This document shows positions 9,936 to 18,773 of a DNA stretch of 64,000 nucleotides, one piece after another; position 1 is the stretch's first letter, and each line of letters opens with the position of its first letter. A model generated the notes under the pieces. It had not been told where the DNA came from. It ran no database searches and worked only from the letters and a program-made list of their open reading frames with translations. Source of the DNA: Planococcus maritimus (GTDB taxonomy: Bacteria; Bacillota; Bacilli; Bacillales_A; Planococcaceae); contig NZ_CP016538.2 of NCBI RefSeq assembly GCF_001687625.2, positions 2,448,501-2,512,500 on the forward strand. Reading direction: 5' to 3'. Position numbers and translations under genes: made by a program.

Positions 9936-10826
9936 TTACTTAGGCAATATAAATTGTTCGCCTAACAAAAAATCAAATTCATCATTTTGGTACTTCTGAT
10001 AGCCACCAGCTGTATAAAAAGTAAGTTCTCCAAAATAAATTTCTCCATCTACATTGTATAAATCAACTCTTACATGTGGAAAGTCTTTTGATAATACTTC
10101 TGCAATTTCAACCATTTTATCAAAATTCTTAGGTTTCGAAATATTAGAAGTTATGCCTTTTATATCTGCTCTTTTATATGGAAGTTTGTTGAATTTAGTA
10201 TCGAAAATACCCAATTTTATTCCATCAGCTAAAAACCTTTCCACTATCACATACAATGAAAATGGTTTTCCATTAAAACAAAAAAACTTATAATCAATTA
10301 AATCTCCATTAGTATCTTTTTCTAAAAACTTTTCACAGATTATTTTTGGTTTTATGTCGTGATATGCCCATTCTCTTCCCATCTTACCGTTCCAAGTATT
10401 TAACCATTCATTAAGAGTTATTTTAGTTAAGTCAATATCTAGTTGTGATTTGTCTTCACATATTATATTGGTGTGACTCCCATTATTAGTTTTTAAAACA
10501 AATTTATCAGGTAAATTTTTAAAATCTATATCTTCGGCTCGATCATAAACACCATATAGTGGGACTAAGATATTCTCAAAACCTTTTGAAGTAATATATT
10601 CACGAACTTTATATTTATCAGAACACTGAACCATAAGTGGATCTCTATGATATAACTTATACCATTGTAGTTTTTCTGTAAATCTATGAGGATTTTTTAG
10701 GTTGAGCTTTCGATTTTGCGATATTCTGTATTGGAGATTAATCATCATCTTATCAGGTATAAAATCAATCAACTTTAAAATTTGTAATCTTAAATTTTGA
10801 TTAGGAATTAGCTTTTTGTAGTTCAC
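9936..10826 (-). CDS. TupA-like ATP-grasp protein
   Basis: A 296-residue protein with NPHRFTEKLQWYKLYHRDPLMVQCSDKYKVREYI and DKFVLKTNNGSHTNIIC, then KFFCFNGKPFSLYV and FGELTFYTAGGYQ. These match the ATP-grasp family of TupA, described for teichuronopeptide synthesis in alkaliphilic Bacillus. Such enzymes may ligate an amino acid or related group to the polymer; the substrate here is unknown. The GTG at 10826 follows a GAAGGAG box and is preferred to the earlier codon at 10844. It overlaps the upstream glycosyltransferase gene by 26 bp, suggesting coupled translation. Confidence 0.82.
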   Translation of the reverse strand: MNYKKLIPNQNLRLQILKLIDFIPDKMMINLQYRISQNRKLNLKNPHRFTEKLQWYKLYHRDPLMVQCSDKYKVREYITSKGFENILVPLYGVYDRAEDIDFKNLPDKFVLKTNNGSHTNIICEDKSQLDIDLTKITLNEWLNTWNGKMGREWAYHDIKPKIICEKFLEKDTNGDLIDYKFFCFNGKPFSLYVIVERFLADGIKLGIFDTKFNKLPYKRADIKGITSNISKPKNFDKMVEIAEVLSKDFPHVRVDLYNVDGEIYFGELTFYTAGGYQKYQNDEFDFLLGEQFILPK

Positions 10827-11937
10827 TTGTAATCTCCTTCGCATTTTCTATTTCTTTCATATATGCATTCACTACAACATCTCTACTGAATTTTTTTTCC
10901 ATTTTCATCCTTGATTTATTACCCATCTCTTTTTTTTCTGCATAAGACAAGTTTATAAACTGCTCTATCTTATTCACCAAGCTCTGTGTATTTTTCTTCT
11001 TAAAAGTATATCCGTTTACCCCTTCTTCAATAGTCTCTCTGCAACCTGGTATATTTGAGGCAATCAAAGCTCTGCCGGTAGCAGCAGTCTCTAATAATAC
11101 ATTCGATAACCCTTCCCCACCATGAGAAGGTTGAATCAAACAACTTGATGCTTGAATATATGGTTTCACATCAGATTGATAACCCAAATAATTTATATAA
11201 CCTTCTTCAACATATTTATCAATTAATTCATTATATTGCGACTGAGATTTTTCAATAAAACCAATTACATTAAAATTGACCTTAGGATACATTATTTTCA
11301 CTTCTCTTGCTGCTTCTAAATACTGATCTATTCCTTTATCTTTCATTATTCGACCTATAAAAATAAAGTTTAAATTATCTTCTGGCGGGAATTCTATAAA
11401 CTTATATTCATTTAAATTCACTCCTGAGCCAGGTATTAATTCATAAGGCCCTTTAACAATATTTTTCTGTACCAAGCTATTCATGTCTTCAATATTTTGG
11501 AAGAAAACACATTTTGATTTCTTTAATCCCACTTTATATAAACTTGATAATAAAAACTTTAAGGTCGGGTTACCGCTAAAGCCACTTCCTAAGCCTGTGA
11601 TATTGTTTATGCAAGGAATATTTAACATTCTGCAGGCTATACCACCGTATAAATTAGGCTTTATAGTATATGTAAGTACTACATCTGGTTTTATGTCTCT
11701 TAATATTTTTACGTAATGACCAACTAACCTCAAATCTGTTGCTGGATTTGTTCCTCTCCTATCTACATTTGTTTCGACAAACTTACATCCCCAACTAATC
11801 ATTAAATCAACTTTTTCGTCGTAAGGAAGAGAGATATACACTTCATAGTCATCTTTTAATAACCTTTGAATTAATTCTTTACGAAAATTATATATTACAA
11901 ACCCATGATTCCCTAATAATAATACCTTTTTTTTCAT
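10801..11937 (-). CDS. Glycosyltransferase family 4
   Basis: A 378-residue GT-B protein. The N-terminal domain has KVLLLGNHGFVIYNFRKELIQ and DVVLTYTIKPNLYGGIACRM. The C-terminal domain has NFIFIGRIMKDKGIDQYLEAA and PSHGGEGLSNVLLETAATGRALIASNIPG, with the conserved E-x7-E donor motif. It resembles capsule GT4 enzymes that act early, often adding the second sugar to the lipid carrier; that is inference. The ATG at 11937 is favoured since the GTG at 11952 overlaps the GGTGG box. It lies five codons behind the epimerase-like gene. Confidence 0.88.
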   Translation of the reverse strand: MKKKVLLLGNHGFVIYNFRKELIQRLLKDDYEVYISLPYDEKVDLMISWGCKFVETNVDRRGTNPATDLRLVGHYVKILRDIKPDVVLTYTIKPNLYGGIACRMLNIPCINNITGLGSGFSGNPTLKFLLSSLYKVGLKKSKCVFFQNIEDMNSLVQKNIVKGPYELIPGSGVNLNEYKFIEFPPEDNLNFIFIGRIMKDKGIDQYLEAAREVKIMYPKVNFNVIGFIEKSQSQYNELIDKYVEEGYINYLGYQSDVKPYIQASSCLIQPSHGGEGLSNVLLETAATGRALIASNIPGCRETIEEGVNGYTFKKKNTQSLVNKIEQFINLSYAEKKEMGNKSRMKMEKKFSRDVVVNAYMKEIENAKEITSELQKANS

Positions 11938-11956
11938 AATACAATCGGCCACCTAT

Positions 11957-12817
11957 TTATATACTTTTTCTCACAGAATCTTTTAAATCATTCATTTGAT
12001 ATTTCGTCTTATATTCACTTAATTTTTTCTCATAAACCAAATTCCCAAAAACCTTATTAACAAAATTAACTCTCGCAATCATAAGTCTCAAAACCGGATT
12101 GAATACTTTCAGAAGTATTATCCTATTATCATGAATCCCTGCAATAACTCTAACCATCTCACTAGTCTTCACATATTCCGCATTCTGTGGAAAAAACAAC
12201 CCTCGTTCTCCATTTTCAACCATTAATCTCAAAAACTCACTTAAGTTATCTATATGAAGCATACTGCGCTCATTATCAAAATCAGGAAATACAGGAAGTA
12301 TTTTGGCTACTTTAGCCAATTTCGGATAATTGCCTTTTGAATCTTTTCCGTAAATCATAGGCGGTCTAATAACAGCAACTTTAAAACCATCATTCTCCAA
12401 AAGTTTCAATTCTTCTTCTGCTTGAAGTTTGCTATCTCCATAGAAATTACTCGGACTCGGTACTGTTTTGCAATCTATAATTCTCTTTTCATTGCTGCTA
12501 TCACCATATACTATGATACTACTCATGAATATAAACTGCTTCACACCTTGGATTTTCGCTTTTTTAGCCACCTCCACAGTAAGATCACGATTTATCTTAT
12601 AATAATGTTCTTTCATTTTAAGATTTGTAGAGACATGGGCGATTCCAGCAACATGTAAAACGGAATCATATTTACTGAAGTCTTTTTTCTTCCATTCATC
12701 ACCACGTACAGAAATTTCGTCGACATCATATTGATCTGGGCATTTCATTAACCAAGTAATCAAGTTAGTACCGACATAACTTCCTTTTCCTGTTATTAGA
12801 ATCTTCTTTTTCCCCAT
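11957..12817 (-). CDS. NAD-dependent epimerase/dehydratase family protein
   Basis: A 286-residue short-chain dehydrogenase of the extended type: ILITGKGSYVGTNL at the N-terminus, DSVLHVAGIAHVS, MSSIIVYGDSS and the YGDSK catalytic pair near residue 130. It is often found beside the priming transferase in capsule clusters and is probably a sugar nucleotide 4-epimerase or reductase. The gene is 18 bp downstream of the sugar transferase, in the same operon. Its substrate may be the 4-keto sugar made by the dehydratase at 13462; that is a guess from position. Confidence 0.75.
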   Translation of the reverse strand: MGKKKILITGKGSYVGTNLITWLMKCPDQYDVDEISVRGDEWKKKDFSKYDSVLHVAGIAHVSTNLKMKEHYYKINRDLTVEVAKKAKIQGVKQFIFMSSIIVYGDSSNEKRIIDCKTVPSPSNFYGDSKLQAEEELKLLENDGFKVAVIRPPMIYGKDSKGNYPKLAKVAKILPVFPDFDNERSMLHIDNLSEFLRLMVENGERGLFFPQNAEYVKTSEMVRVIAGIHDNRIILLKVFNPVLRLMIARVNFVNKVFGNLVYEKKLSEYKTKYQMNDLKDSVRKSI

Positions 12818-12835
12818 GCTTCTAACATCCTTACT

Positions 12836-13438
12836 TCATAAGTTTTTATTACTAAGACCTGTACCCTCTTTTACACCGTCACTTCTTAATACACTAAAAA
12901 CAGTTTTCACAAAGATTTCTGAATCAAGTTTCGGATTTTGCTTTTCAACATATTCACCATCAATTTTAGCCTTCAGTTCAATTGGAAGCTCATCCCGACC
13001 ACTGATTTGTGCTAAACCTGTTAGTCCAGGTAATACATCATTAGCTTTATACTTATCACGCTCTGCAATAAGATCGTATTGATTCCACAAAGCTGGACGC
13101 GGTCCGATTAGACTCATCTCACCTTTAAGAATATTGATTAACTGAGGAAGTTCGTCTAGACTTGTTTTTCTTAAAAAGCTGCCTACCGGAGTAATATAAG
13201 CATCTGGTTTATCTAATAGATGAGTAGGCATTTCTTTGGGTGCGTCTGTTTTCATCGTTCTGAACTTCAGAATATGAAATTCTTGCTTGCCTTTACCGAT
13301 ACGCTTTTGTTTAAAAAATACCGGACCTTTAGAATCCAACTTAATAATCAAGCATAAAATAAGAAAGATGATAGAAAGGCTAGCGAGAATTAGCAGTGAA
13401 AGTGTGAAATCTACAAAACGTTTTATTAATGAGAACAT
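12836..13438 (-). CDS. Priming undecaprenyl-phosphate sugar phosphotransferase
   Basis: A 200-residue PglC-type bacterial sugar transferase. It has one N-terminal membrane segment (residues 10-32), then the catalytic domain with KRIGKGKQEFHILKFRTM, TSLDELPQLINILKGEMSLIGPRP and VLPGLTGLAQISGRDELP. The Asp-Glu pair in LDELPQ is the catalytic dyad of the family. It transfers a sugar 1-phosphate to undecaprenyl phosphate and so starts each repeat unit. With a UDP-sugar 4,6-dehydratase next to it, a bacillosamine- or FucNAc-like first sugar is plausible. Confidence 0.92.
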   Translation of the reverse strand: MFSLIKRFVDFTLSLLILASLSIIFLILCLIIKLDSKGPVFFKQKRIGKGKQEFHILKFRTMKTDAPKEMPTHLLDKPDAYITPVGSFLRKTSLDELPQLINILKGEMSLIGPRPALWNQYDLIAERDKYKANDVLPGLTGLAQISGRDELPIELKAKIDGEYVEKQNPKLDSEIFVKTVFSVLRSDGVKEGTGLSNKNL

Positions 13439-13461
13439 ACCTCTCCCCCTTTCAATTCGAA

Positions 13462-15303
13462 TTAGCTACTACTTGCTACTAGTTTTTTAGTTTCAACATT
13501 CTTGCGGTTAGCAAGTCCAACCAACAATTCTTTAAGTTCTATATCATCCATTTCATGCAACTTCTCCATGATATATTTGAGCTCAAGTTCAGCTACCGGG
13601 TTAGCTACACCGATGAAAATTTTCGGGAAAACTTGTTTGTCTTGAATTTCATCTGAATCGAGAAGTTCTTCATACATCTTCTCTCCAGGACGAATTCCTG
13701 AAAAGTTAATCTGAATATCTTCTTCTGAGTAACCTGATAAGCGAATGAGGTTTTTCGCTAAGTCCACGATTCTGACTGGATCTCCCATATCTAAAACGAA
13801 TACTTCTCCACCACGTGCTAAAGTTCCAGCCTGAATCACTAAACGGGATGCTTCAGGTATCGTCATAAAATAGCGAGTCATATCTGGATGTGTTACTGTC
13901 ACAGGGCCGCCTATTGCTATTTGTTTCTTGAATAAAGGAATAACCGATCCACGTGATCCAAGTACATTACCAAATCTAACTGCCACGAAAGTAGTTTCAC
14001 TGCGCTTAGCCAAATTTTGAACTATCATCTCTGCAAAACGCTTCGAGGCTCCCATCACATTTGGTGGGTTGACCGCTTTATCAGTAGATACCATGACAAA
14101 GTTTTTCACTCCAGCCATATGCGATGCTTCTGCTACATTCTTAGTTCCGTATATATTGTTCTTCACAGCTTCCATCGGGTTCCCTTCCATTAAAGGAACA
14201 TGCTTATGAGCTGCGGCGTGATAGACAACATCTGGTTTGTATTCATCCATGATTGCGATAATACGTTCACGGTCTTGAATGTCTGCAATCAAAGGAATAA
14301 TTTCAGTTTCATTGCCTATAGCTTTCCTAAGCTCCATATCAATTAGGTAAATGGAGTTTTCACCATGTCCAAGTAATAGAAGTTGCTTTGGACCGAAACG
14401 CGCAATTTGACGGCAAATTTCAGATCCAATCGATCCTCCTGCCCCAGTCACCAATATGGTTTTACCAGTCAATTGATCGGCAATTTTATTCATGTCCAGT
14501 TTTACTTCTTCACGGCCAAGAAGATCTTCAATTTTCACGTCTTGAATATCTGTTACCGATACCTTGCCAGTCATGACATCTTCAATAAGTGGAATTGTCT
14601 GCGTTTTAATACCAGTATCCATACAATGCTTAATCAATTCCGCAGACTCTTGCTTACTGAGTGAAGGAATCGCGAGGATAATACGTTCGATCGCATTGTC
14701 TTTTGCAATGGCATTGATGTCTTTTGTCTCGCCATGCACGACCCGTACATCGTAAATATCTAAGCCATGTTTATTTTTATCATCGTCAACGAACAATACT
14801 GGTAAAAATCCGTTTTCTGGATTATTTAATAGTTGGCGTGCAACAAGCGTGCCGGCTTTCCCCGCCCCTACAATCATCGTTCGCTTCAGCTCTTGATCTG
14901 AAGATTTTAACTTAAAAGCTCTACCGCGCATCATGCGCCAGGAAAGCCGAGATCCACCGATTAAAAGTACGTGAAGCATCCATGTGATAACGAGTGCCCG
15001 AACTAGCACATCTTGGCGATCGATAAGTTGCACAACCGCAACTGCTACAACGGATAAAGTTACCGCTTTGACAATAGAAGAAAGTTCTCCGACCGAGGCA
15101 TATTCCCACACCTTTCGATATAGGCCGAAGTACATAGCGAATACGTGGTGCGCGATGAAGATCGTTAAGGCGCTTGCTAAGAGAAATTGGTTCTGGAAGA
15201 TGTCTACGTAAGGGTAGAGGATATAGTAGCCGACGAAGATGGAGAAGAAAACGATTAATGAATCGACTACTATGAGTAATGACATTCTGTTTTTCAGTGA
15301 CAA
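13462..15303 (-). CDS. Membrane UDP-GlcNAc-type 4,6-dehydratase (CapD/PglF-like)
   Basis: A long-form polysaccharide dehydratase of about 613 residues. Four hydrophobic N-terminal segments (to about residue 110) are followed by a first Rossmann domain (VGAGKAGTLVARQLL) and the catalytic SDR domain (VTGAGGSIGSEICRQI, STDKAVNPPNVMGASKR). As in the WbpM/PglF group, the usual Tyr of YxxxK is replaced, here by Met in MGASK. It makes a 4-keto-6-deoxy UDP-sugar. The start is probably a TTG at 15303, six bases after GGGTGG; an ATG lies six codons further in. Confidence 0.9.
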   Translation of the reverse strand: MSLKNRMSLLIVVDSLIVFFSIFVGYYILYPYVDIFQNQFLLASALTIFIAHHVFAMYFGLYRKVWEYASVGELSSIVKAVTLSVVAVAVVQLIDRQDVLVRALVITWMLHVLLIGGSRLSWRMMRGRAFKLKSSDQELKRTMIVGAGKAGTLVARQLLNNPENGFLPVLFVDDDKNKHGLDIYDVRVVHGETKDINAIAKDNAIERIILAIPSLSKQESAELIKHCMDTGIKTQTIPLIEDVMTGKVSVTDIQDVKIEDLLGREEVKLDMNKIADQLTGKTILVTGAGGSIGSEICRQIARFGPKQLLLLGHGENSIYLIDMELRKAIGNETEIIPLIADIQDRERIIAIMDEYKPDVVYHAAAHKHVPLMEGNPMEAVKNNIYGTKNVAEASHMAGVKNFVMVSTDKAVNPPNVMGASKRFAEMIVQNLAKRSETTFVAVRFGNVLGSRGSVIPLFKKQIAIGGPVTVTHPDMTRYFMTIPEASRLVIQAGTLARGGEVFVLDMGDPVRIVDLAKNLIRLSGYSEEDIQINFSGIRPGEKMYEELLDSDEIQDKQVFPKIFIGVANPVAELELKYIMEKLHEMDDIELKELLVGLANRKNVETKKLVASSS

Positions 15304-15428
15304 TATGGTCCACCCTTTCACTAGGCAATACTAAATACATACGTTTTGGAAATCCGTTGCTAATTTTAACATGTATTTCCCAGTAAAGATAGAGTATATA
15401 TGTAAAATTAATACTATAATATTAGTTT

Positions 15429-16196
15429 TTACGCAAAGATATTCCACCACTTGCCCTTTTCTATGTCTTGTGGCTCAAGAACGTGCAAGTCTTGGTCTAG
15501 GATGATTCGTTCATTGTTCTCTAATAATATGTCGATCATATTGTGGTGTCTCTTTTTTTCCAGTACATCAAGTCCTGCGTTGAAATGGAAGGGGCGTACG
15601 TCTTCACTATGTACATCTGATCCATATACATGAATTAGGTTAGCGTCGATGAGCTGAAGGGCCGTCTTTTGGATGCTTTTGCCGAAGCTGCCCGACAAAG
15701 ACCCTGCTGTCACTTGTGCCATCGCGCCGTGAATCAATAATTTCTTCAAGCGCTCAGGTTTTTGAATGATACCTTGGTTGCGCTCGGCATGGGCAATGAT
15801 CGGGATATACCCACTGGTGATCAGTTGCTGGATGACCGGCACCGTGTAGACAGGAATACCTGATGATGGAAGTTCAAGTAGTACATAACGTGATTCTGCT
15901 AGGGTCAAGGCTTCGCCATTTGCGAGCCACTCTGGGAGCTTATCTGACAAACGACATTCCTGCCCACTGTAAATTTCTAGCGGCAATTGCGCTTGTTTCA
16001 CATAGTCTTTTACTGCTTTTAACTGTATTTGAAGCGCTGCTATATCGGTCTTGAAGTTAGGATGATGTCCGTGAGGTGTAGCGATAATGCCAGTTAAATG
16101 CTCTTCGACAGCCATATCTAATAGCCGCTTCGTCTGTTCCATTGTTGCCGCGCCATCGTCTAGCGCCGGTAAAATATGTGCATGCGTATCAATCAT
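15429..16196 (-). CDS. ywqE: Protein-tyrosine phosphatase of the PHP family (YwqE/CpsB)
   Basis: A 255-residue metal-dependent phosphatase. MIDTHAHILPALDDGA at the N-terminus and later ATPHGHHP, IAHAERN and GSDVHSEDVR carry the metal-binding His and Asp residues of the PHP fold. It should dephosphorylate the tyrosine cluster of the kinase encoded next to it and so control chain length and export. The ATG at 16196 has a GGGGGA box. A terminator separates it from ywqD, so it may depend on read-through or on a promoter in 16200-16340. Confidence 0.92.
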   Translation of the reverse strand: MIDTHAHILPALDDGAATMEQTKRLLDMAVEEHLTGIIATPHGHHPNFKTDIAALQIQLKAVKDYVKQAQLPLEIYSGQECRLSDKLPEWLANGEALTLAESRYVLLELPSSGIPVYTVPVIQQLITSGYIPIIAHAERNQGIIQKPERLKKLLIHGAMAQVTAGSLSGSFGKSIQKTALQLIDANLIHVYGSDVHSEDVRPFHFNAGLDVLEKKRHHNMIDILLENNERIILDQDLHVLEPQDIEKGKWWNIFA

Positions 16197-16343
16197 TCAT
16201 GGTTCCCCCTATGTATGAAACACTCATTTTCAGACCCAAGTATTTTTTCTATATTGAAGGAGTCTTATGTAAACTATACAACCTACATGGATATCCAATC
16301 ATTCACTTTGAAAAAATTGGGTATCGGGTTTAAAAGAAAAAGC

Positions 16344-16365
16344 AAAAGGGGGACATTCCCCTTTT
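16344..16365 (-). terminator. Terminator behind ywqC-ywqD
   Basis: AAAAGGGG and TCCCCCTTTT form a compact hairpin followed on the minus strand by CTTTTTCTTTT. It overlaps the ywqD stop codon. It may attenuate rather than fully stop transcription into ywqE and the rest of the capsule operon. Confidence 0.75.
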
Positions 16366-17062
16366 ACTCAGCGGTGCCGTAGTATTGGTAATAATAGCTA
16401 TCTTTAGCGAGCTCAAAATTGTTTAATACGGCACCGATCAATTTGCTATTGGACGCTTCGATTGCTTCTTTAGCTTTGGCTGCCATTTCTTTTTCAGTGC
16501 TGCCGGAGTTGATTACCATGATCGCTCCGTCGCATTTATTGGCTAGTACCTGGCCGTCAGTTACAGATAAGACGGGCGGCGCATCGAAGATGACCATATC
16601 ATATCGTTTTTTCAAATCAGCAATAAGCATGGCCATTGCATTTGATGCTAATAGCTCTGCAGGGTTCGGTGGAATTGGACCGCAAGTCATCAAATCTAAT
16701 CGCTCAATTTTCGTTGGGCGAATTGCATTTTCTACGGTAGTTTGACGCGTTAGAACGTTGGATAGGCCAATTGTGTTTGGCATATGGAAAGTGTAATGCG
16801 TGGTCGGCTTGCGCATATCGCCATCCACTAATAGGACTGTCTTTCCTTCTTGGGCGAAGACTGTTGCTAAGTTCGCTGATGTCGTCGATTTCCCTTCACC
16901 AGGCGCAGCGGATGTCACCACAATTGTTCGAAGATCCTTATCGGGTGATGCGAAATTGACATTTGTTCGCAAGGTACGAAATTGTTCTGAGACGATTGAG
17001 CGAGGAGTCGTATGCGTAACGACTTTACGCGCGGTTTCCTGCAGTTGTTTCTTCTTGGCCAT
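16364..17062 (-). CDS. ywqD: Capsular tyrosine kinase (BY-kinase, YwqD/CpsD)
   Basis: A 232-residue cytoplasmic ATPase that autophosphorylates on a C-terminal tyrosine cluster and regulates polysaccharide assembly. It has Walker A (SAAPGEGKSTTSAN, about residue 50), Walker A' (VLLVDGDMRKPT), Walker B (MVIFDAPPVLSVTD) and the C-terminal run DSYYYQYYG with five tyrosines. The membrane activator is encoded by the overlapping ywqC (38-bp overlap) as in other Firmicutes, where adaptor and kinase are separate proteins. A GAGGG box precedes the ATG. Confidence 0.95.
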   Translation of the reverse strand: MAKKKQLQETARKVVTHTTPRSIVSEQFRTLRTNVNFASPDKDLRTIVVTSAAPGEGKSTTSANLATVFAQEGKTVLLVDGDMRKPTTHYTFHMPNTIGLSNVLTRQTTVENAIRPTKIERLDLMTCGPIPPNPAELLASNAMAMLIADLKKRYDMVIFDAPPVLSVTDGQVLANKCDGAIMVINSGSTEKEMAAKAKEAIEASNSKLIGAVLNNFELAKDSYYYQYYGTAE

Positions 17063-17792
17063 TCAAATTCCCTCGCTTTCTTCTATTAGTAGATGGAGCT
17101 GACTGCATTTTTGCTTCTTCTTTGATTGGTGAGATCACACCTAGTAACGGTACACCTAGAATGTCTTCAATGTCTTGTTCTGTTTTCATCGAGGTATCGA
17201 GGTATTCACGCAAGAATGCAATACCCACGCCCAACATCAATCCGACTACTGCCGCAATCGCCATATTCAAAATTGGATTCGGTTCGACCGGACTTGGATT
17301 TTCTTTCAACACTGCGGGTGATAAAATTGATACGTTATCGACGTTCATCAACTCACGAACATCACTTTCAAACACTTCTGCTGTCGTATTGGCGATTTCA
17401 ACCGCTTGGGCTGGATCTTCATCACGTACTATGACATTCACCACTTGCGAGTTTTCTGCTGTATTAACCGTAATTTTTTGTGTTAATGCTTCAGCACTTA
17501 TATCCAAATTCATCTGTTCGATGACTTGATCAAGAATGGCAGGGCTTTTAATGATCACGGAATATGTATTGATGAGCTGGAGATCGGTTTGGATATTTTG
17601 GTTGGTCAGCTGTGATGCTTCAGTTTGTTCTTGGTTAACCAGTATTTGTGTTGAGTTTTCGTAAATCGGCGTCAAGAACAAGAACGAAACCGCCCCTGCA
17701 ATTGTGATTGCAAGAATCGTCGTCAGGGCAATAATTCCTAGGTTCTTTTTTAATGTCTTGAACAAGTCCTGTAAGCTAATAGTCTCTTCCAT
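17025..17792 (-). CDS. ywqC: Wzz-type chain length regulator and kinase activator (YwqC/CpsC)
   Basis: A 255-residue membrane protein with a first transmembrane segment at about residues 18-37, an extracellular Wzz domain (IYENSTQILVNQEQTEASQL), the proline-rich PSPVEPNPILNMAIAAVVG approach to the second segment at about 168-188, and a cytoplasmic tail that would activate the YwqD kinase. It is the first gene of the leftward cluster. A -10 box lies about 30 bases before the ATG. It is divergent from the SGNH and LCP genes. Confidence 0.93.
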   Translation of the reverse strand: MEETISLQDLFKTLKKNLGIIALTTILAITIAGAVSFLFLTPIYENSTQILVNQEQTEASQLTNQNIQTDLQLINTYSVIIKSPAILDQVIEQMNLDISAEALTQKITVNTAENSQVVNVIVRDEDPAQAVEIANTTAEVFESDVRELMNVDNVSILSPAVLKENPSPVEPNPILNMAIAAVVGLMLGVGIAFLREYLDTSMKTEQDIEDILGVPLLGVISPIKEEAKMQSAPSTNRRKRGNLNGQEETTAGNRA

Positions 17793-17823
17793 GTAGTGTA
17801 ATGGCTCCTTCTATTTCAATTTA

Positions 17824-17829
17824 ATTATA
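17824..17829 (-). promoter_or_regulatory. -10 box of the polysaccharide operon
   Basis: The minus strand reads TATAAT here, 32 bases before the ywqC start. No good -35 is seen at the normal distance, so an activator or a weak promoter is possible. It lies in the divergent ywqC/SGNH intergenic region. Confidence 0.45.
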
Positions 17830-17969
17830 GACAGTTTCAAACAACATAAGACAGTATATCACAGGAATATATCATTTGTACTTCCAATTTTAAAAAGTTT
17901 TGTAGGAACAAGGATGGATTTATGCTATCTTTAATTTATAGAAATGGCTATTTTTGAAAGGAGTAAAGT

Positions 17970-18761
17970 ATGAAACTGTATAAATTAGGAGGGTTCGTTG
18001 CAGTCCTTGTCTGCCTAGGAATTCTTGTCTATTCTTACTTATCTTGGCAGGACAAACTACAAGGAGCAGGCACACCTGAACAGGTTTCAAGCACCACAAC
18101 TGAAACCCCCAATACTAAAAATGAAACTACCCAAACTGAGTCAACTAGTGACAATTCTGTGAACATTGACTTAATCGCTAATATGGATGAATCAGTTCAA
18201 GACCTTTTTCTCCAAAAGAATTCAGACGGCGAGTCACTCCAATTGTTAATCGCCGGATCTGAGGCACTTGAATCAGGGGAACCCGGTTATGCGGAACGAT
18301 TGAAGACGTCATTAGAGGAAACGTATGGTGATTCGATCGAAGTGACGATCGAATCTGTAACTGGAACTTCTGAGGCCCTCCAATATGTCGACCTGACTGC
18401 AGGCTACGACTTGGCATTGCTCGAACCGCTTACTTTGATGAATAATGATCGCCTTTCTATTGAAGAAGAACGCGAAGATGTACAAGCGTTCACGTCTCGA
18501 CTAGAGCAAGAAAACCCAGACGCACTTGTCATTCTGCATGCTCCTCAGCCCATCTTTGGTGCTGGTTATTATCGTGCGCAAGTACAGGCACTCGAGGAGT
18601 TTGCCAATTTGTACGGCTACCCGTATATTGAACATTGGGATGCATGGCCGGATACAGATGATATCGCTTTGAAGGAACATTTGACTACCGATGCCGTCCC
18701 AAATAGTAAGGGCGCTGAAACTTGGGCAACCGAATTAAGCAATTACTTTATCGCGAACTAA
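17970..18761 (+). CDS. Membrane-anchored SGNH-like protein, probably without hydrolase activity
   Basis: A 263-residue protein with one N-terminal membrane anchor (residues 7-25), a Ser/Thr-rich linker (about 35-65) and an SGNH-like domain. Block I appears as LLIAGSEALESGEPGYAERL, with Ser about residue 97 in AGSEA instead of GDSxT. The last block reads TDAVPNSKGAETWA where active members have D-x-x-H-P-N, so the catalytic His seems to be missing. Such proteins are often encoded next to LCP genes in polysaccharide clusters, as here (12-bp gap). It may bind or modify polymer; catalysis is doubtful. Confidence 0.75.
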   Translation: MKLYKLGGFVAVLVCLGILVYSYLSWQDKLQGAGTPEQVSSTTTETPNTKNETTQTESTSDNSVNIDLIANMDESVQDLFLQKNSDGESLQLLIAGSEALESGEPGYAERLKTSLEETYGDSIEVTIESVTGTSEALQYVDLTAGYDLALLEPLTLMNNDRLSIEEEREDVQAFTSRLEQENPDALVILHAPQPIFGAGYYRAQVQALEEFANLYGYPYIEHWDAWPDTDDIALKEHLTTDAVPNSKGAETWATELSNYFIAN

Positions 18762-18773
18762 CGGAGGATAAAC

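Noticed and set aside
14921-15340. 139-codon minus-strand frame
   Set aside because: It lies within the CapD-like gene in another frame and has an improbable composition.
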